This document shows, one piece after another, positions 9,065-17,266 of a DNA stretch of 64,000 nt (positions are counted from its first letter, which is position 1; every line of letters begins with the position of its first letter). A program made the translations under genes and the position numbers. Source of the stretch: Alkalicoccobacillus gibsonii (GTDB lineage: Bacteria > Bacillota > Bacilli > Bacillales > Bacillaceae_D); contig NZ_JAEUZA010000002.1 in assembly GCF_016798245.1 (NCBI RefSeq), positions 372,001-436,000 on the forward strand. Direction: 5' to 3'. The notes beneath the pieces were generated by a model, which saw only the letters and a program-made list of their open reading frames with translations, had not been told where the DNA came from and ran no database searches.

Positions 9065-9709
9065 ATGAACGTCTTTACGATAGAACTTGCAACTTCATGG
9101 ATAGAACAAGCGAAAAAGGAATTAGCGTCCGTAAGAGAATATCTTTCTCTCATCGATCAAGATGTTGGAGATGGTGATCACGGAGAACATGTAGTACGTG
9201 CATTTGAGGAAATTACTCCTCTCAGAGCAGCTTCTTTTATGACCTTACGTGAAGTGTTTGAATACACAGGAGATGTGCTGTTGAAAAAAGAAGGATCTTC
9301 TGCTGTAAAGCTATATGGAGTCGCCTTTAAAGAAATGGGCTTATCTTTCCATGGAAGTGAAGCCTCATTAGATGAGTTTAGTCAAGCGATTCGTGCGGCA
9401 GTCGAAAAGATGAAGGAAGTAGGTCAGGCTAAACGCGGAGACAAGACATTAATTGATGTATGGGAAGCGATAGCCGAGCTCACAGAAAAAGAAAAGGCAC
9501 TTTCATCAATCAACTTTGAGGATAAGGCTAAAACAGTTTTAAAAGCGTCCAAATACCTATTAGCTCAAAAAGGAAAGGCAGCAGAATACGGTTCAAATTC
9601 AGTAGGATTTTTAGATCCTGGTACAGTGTCAAGCTACTATCTGTTTGATGCGTTAACCCACGTGTTAAGTGAAGCTGAAGCGAACGAACCGATCCAACAA
9701 ACATCATAG
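9065..9709 (+). CDS. dhaL: DhaL-type dihydroxyacetone kinase ADP-binding subunit, orphan
   Basis: 214 residues of the DAK2/DhaL family, which holds ADP and passes phosphate to DhaK-bound dihydroxyacetone. The three Mg-binding aspartates are kept in DQDVGDGDHG near residue 30. Other family blocks are GSSAVKLYG, RGDKTLIDVWE and GSNSVGFLDPGTVSS. The usual N-M after DGDHG is replaced by E-H. Neither dhaK nor dhaM is nearby, and both flanks have terminators, so the unit is a single gene. It may serve a DhaK elsewhere or a different kinase. ATG 9065 is chosen, eight bases from AAGGAG; the GTG at 9056 overlaps that site. Confidence 0.8.
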   Translation: MNVFTIELATSWIEQAKKELASVREYLSLIDQDVGDGDHGEHVVRAFEEITPLRAASFMTLREVFEYTGDVLLKKEGSSAVKLYGVAFKEMGLSFHGSEASLDEFSQAIRAAVEKMKEVGQAKRGDKTLIDVWEAIAELTEKEKALSSINFEDKAKTVLKASKYLLAQKGKAAEYGSNSVGFLDPGTVSSYYLFDALTHVLSEAEANEPIQQTS

Positions 9710-9725
9710 TATCAGCTTTTTTTGT

Positions 9726-9769
9726 AAGACGATCAGCTTATTAAAAAGCTTGGACGTCTTATTTTTTTT
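9726..9769 (+). terminator. Terminator after dhaL
   Basis: Two stacked stems, AAGACG/CGTCTT outside and AGCTT/AAGCT inside, followed by eight T. Confidence 0.85.
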
Positions 9770-9867
9770 ACTTTAAAAAGGGGTTGAGGTATGGTGCTCA
9801 TCTTTTATCACACACTAATACGTGATATAGTTTGTCCGATTAAATGAGTACGTAACGGAGTGAAGAG

Positions 9868-11286
9868 ATGAATCATACATCGGAAGTAAAATATAAAAAA
9901 CTAGTCATAACGCTAGCGATTGGACTGATCCTGTGGGTTATTCCCGCTCCACAAGGTCTGGATCAACAAGCATGGCACCTGTTCTCTATCTTTGTGGCAA
10001 CAATCATCGGGCTTATAATTAAACCGATGCCGATGGGAAGTGTAGCGATTATAGGCTTATCAGCTGTTGTCCTTACTCAGACACTTGAAATTGGAGAAGC
10101 GTTAAGTGGATTTCAAAATAAAACCATCTGGCTTATTGTCATTGCTTTTTTTATTTCAAGAGGATTTATCAAAACGGGTTTAGGAGCTCGGATTGCTTAT
10201 ATATTTGTTCGTTTATTTGGGAAGCGAACATTAGGTCTCTCTTACTCACTAATTGCAAGTGATCTCATGCTATCACCGGCTATGCCTTCAAATACGGCAA
10301 GGGCTGGTGGGATCATTATGCCTATTATCCGTTCATTGTCTGAAGCATACGGCTCAAGAGTAGAGGATGGAACAGAGAGAAAGGTAGGCGCCTTTCTGAT
10401 AAAGGCATCCTTCCAAGGAGATATGATTACCTCCGCGATGTTTTTAACAGCGATGGCTGCGAACCCACTCGCTGCACAAATTGCTGGAAGTATTACAGGT
10501 GCAGAAATTACATGGACAGGCTGGATGCTGGCCGCTCTTGTACCAGGCTTACTTAGTTTGCTCATTATTCCTTTTGTGATCTATAAGCTGTATCCGCCAG
10601 AGGTAAAAGAAACACCAGAAGCACCAAAGATGGCTGTAGAAAAGTTAAAAGAAATGGGAGCTATTAAACGAGACGAATGGTTTATGATTGCCGTATTTAT
10701 CGTTTTACTTGTTCTTTGGATAGCAGGAGGAAGCTTTGGGATTGATGCGACTGTTGCAGCATTCATAGGGCTTGTTATTTTGCTTGTAACACAAGTGCTG
10801 TCTTGGTCAGATATTAAAAAAGAGGAGGGAGCCTGGGATACGCTCGTTTGGTTCTCTGTCCTTGTCATGATGGCTGAGTATCTGAATAGCTTAGGAATGA
10901 TTCCTTGGTTTAGTGAGCTCATGCAGGGGGCGGTTCAAGGACTTGGATGGACGTACACACTTGTGATTCTAGCTGTGGTTTATTTCTATTCCCACTACTT
11001 CTTTGCAAGTAATACGGCGCATGTTAGTGCGATGTATGCAGCATTCCTTTCTGTTATTGTAGCAGCTGGAGCGCCACCTGTTCTGTCAGCCTTACTCCTT
11101 GGTTTTTTTAGTAACCTCTTTGGTTGTACAACTCACTATGGTAGTGGACCTGCTCCTGCCTTTTTCGGTGCAGGCTATGTTACACAGCAGAAATGGTGGT
11201 CACTCGGCTTTCTCATCTCAGTGATTCATATTGTAGTCTGGCTCGGCATTGGTGGGCTGTGGTGGAAGGTACTTGGTTTATGGTAG
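9868..11286 (+). CDS. yflS: DASS/CitT-family dicarboxylate (malate) transporter, YflS-like
   Basis: 472 residues and about 12 membrane segments of the divalent anion:Na+ symporter family. The two family signatures are present: SNTARAGGIIMPI in the first half and SNTAHVSAMYAAFLSV in the second, the hairpins that bind the carboxylates and cation. Length and sequence follow B. subtilis YflS, a malate carrier induced by the MalK/MalR system. A MalK/MalR pair lies at 19.4-21.7 kb in this window, so the same control is plausible though no operator was identified here. GGAGTG precedes ATG 9868. Confidence 0.87.
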   Translation: MNHTSEVKYKKLVITLAIGLILWVIPAPQGLDQQAWHLFSIFVATIIGLIIKPMPMGSVAIIGLSAVVLTQTLEIGEALSGFQNKTIWLIVIAFFISRGFIKTGLGARIAYIFVRLFGKRTLGLSYSLIASDLMLSPAMPSNTARAGGIIMPIIRSLSEAYGSRVEDGTERKVGAFLIKASFQGDMITSAMFLTAMAANPLAAQIAGSITGAEITWTGWMLAALVPGLLSLLIIPFVIYKLYPPEVKETPEAPKMAVEKLKEMGAIKRDEWFMIAVFIVLLVLWIAGGSFGIDATVAAFIGLVILLVTQVLSWSDIKKEEGAWDTLVWFSVLVMMAEYLNSLGMIPWFSELMQGAVQGLGWTYTLVILAVVYFYSHYFFASNTAHVSAMYAAFLSVIVAAGAPPVLSALLLGFFSNLFGCTTHYGSGPAPAFFGAGYVTQQKWWSLGFLISVIHIVVWLGIGGLWWKVLGLW

Positions 11287-11329
11287 AAGGCTGAAAGAGG
11301 CTGAGATATAACTAAAAATAAACCCAAAA

Positions 11330-11364
11330 ATAGCGAATGATTCAACGATCGAATCATTCGCTAT
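11330..11364. terminator. Bidirectional terminator between yflS and the MFS gene
   Basis: Perfect 14-bp stem ATAGCGAATGATTC / GAATCATTCGCTAT with loop AACGATC, between convergent genes. Same core as at 5025 and 26375. Confidence 0.85.
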
Positions 11365-11387
11365 ATGTTTGTGTTTTCGTGAGTGAT

Positions 11388-12608
11388 TTATGTTTTATGC
11401 CATCCTTTTTCTTTATGATGCGTTGACTCATGATTAGCATGAAGAAGTAAAGGGATTCCAAGTAGAGCAAGGAACGCACCACCCCAGAACATGATCGATA
11501 ATCCAAACCACTCTGCCACGGTTCCTGCAAGGATGGGACCTAAGAAGATTCCAAGGGCATAAAAGGATTGATAAAATCCCATAACAGACGTCCGCAATGA
11601 ATCAACGGGCAAGCTAGCAATTTTCCCAAGTAATAGTGGGAAAAACAATCCTAATGCGAGCCCTAGAATACCATGGACGACACTTAAGCTGACAAGTGTG
11701 TTAGTGAACGGAATCAGAATAAGAGAAAGCCCTGTAGCAATTATACAAATAAGAAGAATATGTCTAGTATGCCGATCATGTAGCGGCAGAAAAGCAAGGC
11801 TAAGGGAGGCAACGGCATGTGGAATAAAAAACGCCATCACAAGCCAAAAAAGCGTCCCTTCATTAATTCCGATGGTAGCTGCATATAATGGCGTAAACCC
11901 AAATATGGTGATAAAAAGAATACCGTGCCCGATCATTGATAAACCAGTAATAGCAAAAAGGGAAGGGACTCGAATCGTTGCCCGCACATAATGGTTAAAA
12001 GATCTTCGTTCATCTTGATGAATGCTTTCCTGTGGAACAACTTTTATCCAACAGGACAAAATGAGTCCAACTGCAGAGGCTAGTACAGCGATCCAAAAGG
12101 GGAGCATCCAACCAAAGGATTGAACAATGATGCCAGCAAGTGCCATACTCACAAACTGTGGCATAACGGTTAAAAATTGTAGTGTCCCCATTGCTCGAGA
12201 AGATTGCCCCCTGTGAAAATACTGTGCGTAAAGAATGGTCGCCATGACCCACATGGATGCCGTAATCCCAGCAAGCAGTCTGGCAGTAAAGATCGCGAAA
12301 AAGGAATCAAACAAAATGAGTAAAAGCCCACTTATGATTGCGACAGCAAAACCACCGATGTAGAGCTGTTTTCTCAGGCGATGCAGAATGTCTGAAAGAA
12401 TGCCTAAAGGAAACCGTAAGAGAACCTGCGTCACACCATAGCTCCCCAAAATAATTCCAATCGCAGAGTATGTAAATTGCTTTGTTTCTAAATACAAACT
12501 AAAAGTCGGTATGTATATATATGTAGCAAACCAAAAGCAAAATACCGTCGACAAAAATAACACATGATCCTTTAACGTTATGTTTATTCTCTTTTGAGTG
12601 GCTTCCAT
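11388..12608 (-). CDS. MFS transporter
   Basis: 406 residues, 12 predicted membrane segments, major facilitator superfamily. The loop after helix 2 carries the MFS motif-A pattern in the form RFPLGILSDILHRLRKQ. After the central loop (KVVPQESIHQDE) the second six-helix half begins with FNHYVRATIRVPSLFAITGLS. Sequence alone suggests a drug or metabolite exporter but the substrate is open. The start is set at 12608 (MEATQKR) with a GGGGGGA site upstream; the frame remains open further upstream but that part is non-membrane and unlike the family. It is divergent from rocD. Confidence 0.8.
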   Translation of the reverse strand: MEATQKRINITLKDHVLFLSTVFCFWFATYIYIPTFSLYLETKQFTYSAIGIILGSYGVTQVLLRFPLGILSDILHRLRKQLYIGGFAVAIISGLLLILFDSFFAIFTARLLAGITASMWVMATILYAQYFHRGQSSRAMGTLQFLTVMPQFVSMALAGIIVQSFGWMLPFWIAVLASAVGLILSCWIKVVPQESIHQDERRSFNHYVRATIRVPSLFAITGLSMIGHGILFITIFGFTPLYAATIGINEGTLFWLVMAFFIPHAVASLSLAFLPLHDRHTRHILLICIIATGLSLILIPFTNTLVSLSVVHGILGLALGLFFPLLLGKIASLPVDSLRTSVMGFYQSFYALGIFLGPILAGTVAEWFGLSIMFWGGAFLALLGIPLLLHANHESTHHKEKGWHKT

Positions 12609-12764
12609 AAATGTGTCCCCCCTGAGGTATATCTTGGATGTTCCTCTTTCTCTACCCTTATTAAACCTAATACATGTTGATAATGCTTGCAAGGGGCTTG
12701 CCTGAAAGGCTTTTAAGATCATACAATGAAAGGGTAGGACCAATCAGTTCAAGGAGGGGTTAAT

Positions 12765-13964
12765 ATGACTCGATCACAAGACGTTATGAACCAGACTGAA
12801 CAATTTGGTGCAACAAATTATCACCCGCTTCCAGTTGTACTTTCAGAAGGGAAGGGAGTGTGGGTGCGTGATCCTGAAGGGAATAATTATATGGATATGC
12901 TCAGTGCCTATTCTGCGATGAATCATGGTCACTGCCATCCAAAAATCATTCAAGCTTTAAAGGATCAAGCAGAGAAAATTACATTAACATCACGAGCGTT
13001 CCATAATGATCAATTAGGAATGTTTTACTCAAAGGTAGCGGAGCTTTCGGGCTGTGAAATGGTTCTTCCAATGAATACTGGTGCAGAAGCAGTGGAGACT
13101 GCAATTAAGGCTGCACGAAGATGGGCATACGATATAAAAGGTGTAGCGAAGGATCTAGCAGAAATCATCGTTTGTGAAGACAACTTCCATGGTCGAACGA
13201 TGACAGCTGTTTCACTCTCATCTAACGAGGAGTATAAGCGTGGATTTGGTCCAATGCTTCCTGGCATTAAAGTAGTTCCATACGGAGATGCCGAGGCTTT
13301 AAAAGCAGCAATTACTGAACATACAGCAGCATTTCTAGTTGAGCCAATACAAGGAGAAGCGGGAGTGATCATTCCTCCAGATGGATACTTAGAGAAGGCT
13401 ACCGAGCTTTGTCGCGACAATCAGGTTCTCTTTATAGCCGATGAAATACAATCAGGTTTAGGTCGTTCCGGAAAACTCTTTGCTTGCGATTGGGCCAATG
13501 TGTCTCCAGACCTTTATATATTAGGAAAGGCGTTAGGTGGTGGGGTGATGCCGATTTCAGCGGTTGTGGGTAGTAAAGAGGTGCTTGGAGTGTTTGACCC
13601 AGGCTCTCATGGATCAACATTCGGTGGAAATCCTTTAGCTAGTGCTGTGGCCATTGCCGCAATAGATGTTCTTCATGAGGATAAGCTTGTTGAAAGATCC
13701 TTTGAGCTTGGAGAATATTTAATAGAGAAGCTTAAGACCATTAAAAGCCCAATCATAAAAGAAATAAGAGGAAGAGGATTATTTATTGGAATGGAACTAA
13801 CAGAGGCAGCAAGACCCTACTGTGAAACGTTAAAGGAAGAAGGATTGCTTTGTAAAGAAACACATGTAAATGTCATTAGACTGGCTCCTCCGCTCGTGAT
13901 TACAAAGGATGAAATAGAATGGGCATTCCAAAAGATATGTTCAGTTTTAAATGATGCACAATAA
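12765..13964 (+). CDS. rocD: Ornithine--oxo-acid transaminase
   Basis: 399 residues, class III PLP-dependent aminotransferase with the ornithine aminotransferase hallmarks: [16 protein letters not shown] at the N-terminus, [25 protein letters not shown], and the PLP lysine in [13 protein letters not shown]. It converts ornithine and 2-oxoglutarate to glutamate semialdehyde and glutamate in arginine catabolism. AAGGAGGGG precedes ATG 12765. It stands alone here; rocB is present at 30.2 kb, so the arginine genes are scattered. I found no convincing sigma-L (-24/-12) promoter in front. Confidence 0.95.
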   Translation: MTRSQDVMNQTEQFGATNYHPLPVVLSEGKGVWVRDPEGNNYMDMLSAYSAMNHGHCHPKIIQALKDQAEKITLTSRAFHNDQLGMFYSKVAELSGCEMVLPMNTGAEAVETAIKAARRWAYDIKGVAKDLAEIIVCEDNFHGRTMTAVSLSSNEEYKRGFGPMLPGIKVVPYGDAEALKAAITEHTAAFLVEPIQGEAGVIIPPDGYLEKATELCRDNQVLFIADEIQSGLGRSGKLFACDWANVSPDLYILGKALGGGVMPISAVVGSKEVLGVFDPGSHGSTFGGNPLASAVAIAAIDVLHEDKLVERSFELGEYLIEKLKTIKSPIIKEIRGRGLFIGMELTEAARPYCETLKEEGLLCKETHVNVIRLAPPLVITKDEIEWAFQKICSVLNDAQ

Positions 13965-13978
13965 ATTAATTTGCAGGG

Positions 13979-14004
13979 AAAAGGTCGATAATTCGGCCTT
14001 TTTT
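13979..14004 (+). terminator. Terminator after rocD
   Basis: Stem AAAAGGTCG / CGGCCTTTT (one G-U pair), 6-base loop, run of T. Confidence 0.8.
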
Positions 14005-14060
14005 ATGTCTATAAAGGTTAGAGACCGTGGGACAGGTATTTTGGAGTGGCGGAACGATGC

Positions 14061-14396
14061 TTACGGGTGGAGTTGCTCTTTTTTCCAACGATTAAATTCA
14101 ATAAACTCACGAAATTGTTCTTTACTGATACCGGATTCAATGGCGTTTTTTACTAACTGAACCCATTCTTTATCTACCCCGGTTAAATCGCTTGTCGCAC
14201 CACTTCCATAAAGTAGCGTCTCGATCGGTACATTTAAGATGAGAGAGATTTTTTCTAGAAAATGAATAGATGGATTGGATTGAATGTTCCGTTCAATCGA
14301 GCTTAAATAGGATTTTGCTACGCCTGCATTTTCAGCTAACTCTGACAAGGAAAGTCCTCGGTCTAATCTGCATTTTTTCACTTGTTTTCCAATCAT
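14061..14396 (-). CDS. sinR: SinR-like XRE-family repressor
   Basis: 111 residues, the same length and layout as B. subtilis SinR. Helix-turn-helix at residues ~6-60 (GLSLSELAENAGVAKSYLSS, IERNIQSNPSI, FLEKISLILNV). The C-terminal SinI/SinR-type dimerisation helix pair matches SinR closely (EWVQLVKNAIESGISKEQF then REFIEFNRW). SinR represses biofilm matrix genes and is antagonised by SinI; no sinI is adjacent here. Its promoter carries a perfect palindrome over the -35 box, suggesting autorepression. It could be an SlrR-type paralogue, and its targets here are unknown. Confidence 0.85.
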   Translation of the reverse strand: MIGKQVKKCRLDRGLSLSELAENAGVAKSYLSSIERNIQSNPSIHFLEKISLILNVPIETLLYGSGATSDLTGVDKEWVQLVKNAIESGISKEQFREFIEFNRWKKEQLHP

Positions 14397-14434
14397 GTGT
14401 GAGTCCCTCGCTTATATGTCTAATGTTAGTGGCT

Positions 14435-14464
14435 ATTATAACAGCCTGAGTTTTGTTCTGTAAA
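14435..14464 (-). promoter_or_regulatory. Promoter of the sinR-like gene
   Basis: On the minus strand, -35 TTTACA (14459-14464), 18-base spacer, -10 TATAAT (14435-14440). The -35 hexamer lies inside the 14454-14471 palindrome. Confidence 0.7.
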
Positions 14465-14471
14465 CAGAACA
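14454..14471. promoter_or_regulatory. 18-bp palindromic operator, copy 1
   Basis: TGTTCTGTAAACAGAACA, two 8-bp arms around AA, perfect. It contains two inverted GTTCTGT, one base from the B. subtilis SinR site GTTCTYT. It covers the -35 of the sinR-like gene, so autoregulation is likely. Confidence 0.65.
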
Positions 14472-14577
14472 TTATGCTCTACACTTGACAAGACAGTATT
14501 TGTACGATTGTTTTCCCAATTCATATTGAATTAGATTCTTCGGTTAAACACGTTAGTATATCAAGTTTTATCAGTGA

Positions 14578-14595
14578 TGTTCGATATATCGAACA
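14578..14595. promoter_or_regulatory. 18-bp palindromic operator, copy 2
   Basis: TGTTCGATATATCGAACA, perfect palindrome sharing TGTTC-N8-GAACA with the copy at 14454. It lies on the NAD-operon side of the 371-bp divergent region, 124 bp centre to centre from copy 1. The rest of that region holds an A/T-rich stretch and no recognisable gene or strong promoter for the NAD operon. Confidence 0.6.
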
Positions 14596-14767
14596 TAGGT
14601 CATATCAATAAGAACAAAGAATAAAAAAACCTTTAGATCTATTAAATAAATGACTCGTTTCTAAAAGAGAAAGTCGTTGCAAGCGCCAAGCGGGAGGGCT
14701 AAGATAAAGGGAGAAGAAAGAGGGCCAAGACTGGGAATGGGCTTGTCTCAAGAAGGAGTTACGTTTG

Positions 14768-16435
14768 ATGGTACGTGGTAAAACGTTGTTTGATTTTATT
14801 GACCCTAAAGAATTTCGATTTGTTCATGTATGTTCCTCGTGTGGACATCCGCACTTCTCTAAAGGGGAAGAACGCAAAGATTCTTGCTTGAACTGTTCAG
14901 GCAGTAAATACGATATGGTTCCATTTTTTAATCCTGCTGAAGACTATGCTCTTGATGCAGATTATTATGCAATAACGATGATGTACGCGTTGTGGAAACA
15001 AAATGTCCATAAAAATAAAGTAGTGTATGATGATTTTTACCGCAAACCACCTTTTATTCGTGGAGTAGGGGATTATAGAGGCGAATTGGGTGGCTATGTT
15101 GCTTTTGGCGGGTTAGGTCATCTTATTTCGATGCTCGATCATCTGTACTTTAATGAACAGGATATTGAGTATTTGCGTCAACAGCCTGAGGCCTTTGATG
15201 AAGCTTTTTTAGAAGAGTTACGAACGATGCGCTTTAGTGGAGATCTTTATTCCATAGAAGAGGGAAACCTCGTCTTCCCTCATACACCTACCCTTCGAAT
15301 TGAAGCACCCGTTTGGGAATGTATATGGATTGAAGCAATGTTATTAAACACGATCAACTCTGAATCCCTATTACTCACTAAAGGATCTCGATTAGTGACA
15401 GTGACAGGTGGAGATGTGCTGCTTGAAATGGGAAAAAGGCGTGCACAAGGAAGGGATTCAAGTGTGTATGGAGCTAAAATGGCTTACATCGCCGGATTTG
15501 ATGCAACAAGTAATGTGAAAGCAGGAAAAGCATTTGATCTTCCTATTACTGGAACCATGGCGCATGTTTATATTATGTTTCATGAAAGTGAATATGAGGC
15601 GTTCAAATCCTATGCAGATACATTTCCAGAGAAAGTCATACTATTACTCGACACAACGAATACGCTCGAAAGCGGTCTCCCAAATGCGATTCGAATTGCC
15701 AAGGACATGGAACAACGGGGACAGCGTCTTGTGGCTGTTCGATTAGATAGTGGTGACTTGGCTTATTTATCTAAGAAGGTGCGTAAGCGCTTGGACGAAG
15801 AAGGTCTCAACTACGTGAAAATCTCTGCAACAAACGACTTGGATGAGGCAACGATTGCTTCATTAAAGCAACAAGGAGCCCAAATCGATATTTGGGGAGT
15901 CGGTACCAAATTCATCACAGCATATGATCATCCGGCACTTGGCGGCGTTCATAAGATTGTCGCTCGAAGTCCTTTCCAGCATGAAGAAAAAGGGGATGGC
16001 GAGCCCTATAAACAGAATGATTGGATTTCATTAATCAAGATTTCCGAAAGCATTGATAAAGTGTTGAATCCAGGTCGTAAAAAGGTGTATCGGTTGTATG
16101 ATCATAACCATATGGCAAAGGGAGATTACATTTGCCTGGCACATGAATCGCTTGAAGGGAAGGAAGAAATTGTCTTAAAGCACCCAACAAATCCACTGAA
16201 GTCAAAGGTCATTCGCCAATTCACCTTTGAGGAGTTGCATAAAAAAATCTTTGAAAATGGTGAACTGGTATACGCCCAGCCAGACCTTTCGCAAATTCGC
16301 AATTATCATCAATCAAGTAAAGCAACGTTTTGGGAAGAGTATTTACGCTTAGAGGTTCCAGAGGTATACCCTGTCGCCCTCTCAGATGAACTGCGAGAGC
16401 TTAAAGAACAAATGATAGCAGGCAACAAACAATAA
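14768..16435 (+). CDS. pncB: Nicotinate phosphoribosyltransferase with N-terminal zinc-ribbon
   Basis: 555 residues of the NAPRTase family, which makes nicotinate mononucleotide from nicotinate, PRPP and ATP. Family blocks: the catalytic-His motif GTMAH, LLLDTTNTLESG, VAVRLDSGDLAYLSKK, and WGVGTKF. It is longer than common PncB (about 490 residues) because of an N-terminal segment with two cysteine knuckles, Cys22-x2-Cys25 and Cys40-x2-Cys43, which look like a zinc ribbon. ATG 14768 follows AAGGAG. It is the first gene of a two-gene unit with a nucleotide adenylyltransferase 22 bp downstream. Nicotinamide as substrate cannot be excluded from sequence. Confidence 0.85.
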   Translation: MVRGKTLFDFIDPKEFRFVHVCSSCGHPHFSKGEERKDSCLNCSGSKYDMVPFFNPAEDYALDADYYAITMMYALWKQNVHKNKVVYDDFYRKPPFIRGVGDYRGELGGYVAFGGLGHLISMLDHLYFNEQDIEYLRQQPEAFDEAFLEELRTMRFSGDLYSIEEGNLVFPHTPTLRIEAPVWECIWIEAMLLNTINSESLLLTKGSRLVTVTGGDVLLEMGKRRAQGRDSSVYGAKMAYIAGFDATSNVKAGKAFDLPITGTMAHVYIMFHESEYEAFKSYADTFPEKVILLLDTTNTLESGLPNAIRIAKDMEQRGQRLVAVRLDSGDLAYLSKKVRKRLDEEGLNYVKISATNDLDEATIASLKQQGAQIDIWGVGTKFITAYDHPALGGVHKIVARSPFQHEEKGDGEPYKQNDWISLIKISESIDKVLNPGRKKVYRLYDHNHMAKGDYICLAHESLEGKEEIVLKHPTNPLKSKVIRQFTFEELHKKIFENGELVYAQPDLSQIRNYHQSSKATFWEEYLRLEVPEVYPVALSDELRELKEQMIAGNKQ

Positions 16436-16457
16436 ATAAAATCATGAGGTGGAACCC

Positions 16458-17075
16458 TTGAAAATTGGAGTATATGGTTCTTCATTTGACCCAATTACGA
16501 ATGTGCATCTTTGGACAGCTTCAACGATTTGCCATCGCAAGAAACTCGATAAGATCTTATTTTTACCTTCAGCAAAGGAACGACGTGACAAAAGTCTTCA
16601 GGGCGGTGATGAGCATCGAACAGAGATGGTAAAGTTGGCCATTGCTGATGACCCAAGATTCGACCTGTCTACAGAAGAGATGAATGCATCAATTGGTCAG
16701 CAGTATACGTACTACACGATGCAGCGGTTAAAGAAACAGTATCCAGATGATGAGCTCTACTTTGTTATGGGTGCCGATATTCTTGTGGATATTGGAAACG
16801 GGAGTTGGGTAAAGGGTGAAAAGCTAGTGGAAGAGCATCAATTCATTGTGATGGCTCGTGATGGAATTGATATGCTTAAAACCATCTCAGCTTCTCCCTT
16901 ACTTAGAAACGCAGATGATGGCCGGTTTCACCTTGTTGATAAAGGACTCGCGATGGAGATCAGCTCTACATACATTCGCCAAGAATTTAGTCGTGGCGGA
17001 GAACCAAGATACCTCCTACCAGAAAGCTGCTATCAATATATCTTGAGGCATGGATTGTATCAGGATAGTGAGTAG
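16458..17075 (+). CDS. nadD: NadD-like nicotinate/nicotinamide mononucleotide adenylyltransferase
   Basis: About 205 residues, nucleotidyltransferase fold. The ATP-binding signature GSSFDPITNVHL holds the (H/T)xxH pair as Thr14/His17 instead of bacterial HxGH; this form resembles eukaryotic NMNAT (GSFNPITNMHL). The second signature EISSTYIRQ is near residue 173. It turns NaMN (or NMN) plus ATP into NaAD (or NAD). Together with the preceding phosphoribosyltransferase it forms a compact salvage pair; a housekeeping NadD is expected elsewhere. TTG 16458 is chosen: AGGTGG lies five bases upstream and the GTG at 16449 overlaps that site. A terminator follows. Confidence 0.82.
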   Translation: MKIGVYGSSFDPITNVHLWTASTICHRKKLDKILFLPSAKERRDKSLQGGDEHRTEMVKLAIADDPRFDLSTEEMNASIGQQYTYYTMQRLKKQYPDDELYFVMGADILVDIGNGSWVKGEKLVEEHQFIVMARDGIDMLKTISASPLLRNADDGRFHLVDKGLAMEISSTYIRQEFSRGGEPRYLLPESCYQYILRHGLYQDSE

Positions 17076-17098
17076 GTATGGGAACAAATAATCTAAGC

Positions 17099-17135
17099 AA
17101 AGACTAATGATTCTGATACAGAGTCATTAGTCTTT
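17099..17135 (+). terminator. Terminator after the NAD salvage pair
   Basis: 15-bp stem AAAGACTAATGATTC / GAGTCATTAGTCTTT (one G-U), loop TGATACA, then CTTTATTT. Confidence 0.85.
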
Positions 17136-17266
17136 CTTTATTTAATTGAACGAACCTAATTGCTTTCGTTTATGAATGCTCTTTTTCCATTCACTCCTTC
17201 ATTTTTCTATAAAAGAATCCGATAAAAACAAGTGAATGCTTTTAATTTGAAAAGGGGAGCGTCTGG

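Noticed and set aside
14465-14530. Sigma-A promoter for the NAD operon with TTGACA at 14485
   Set aside because: The -35 is perfect but the hexamer 17 bases on (TTGTTT) is a poor -10, so the promoter position stays open.
17199-17225. Sigma-D promoter before the first chemoreceptor gene (TCCGATAA)
   Set aside because: The -10 is fair, but the bases 15-16 upstream read TCAT/TTCA, not TAAA, so I did not list it as a promoter.
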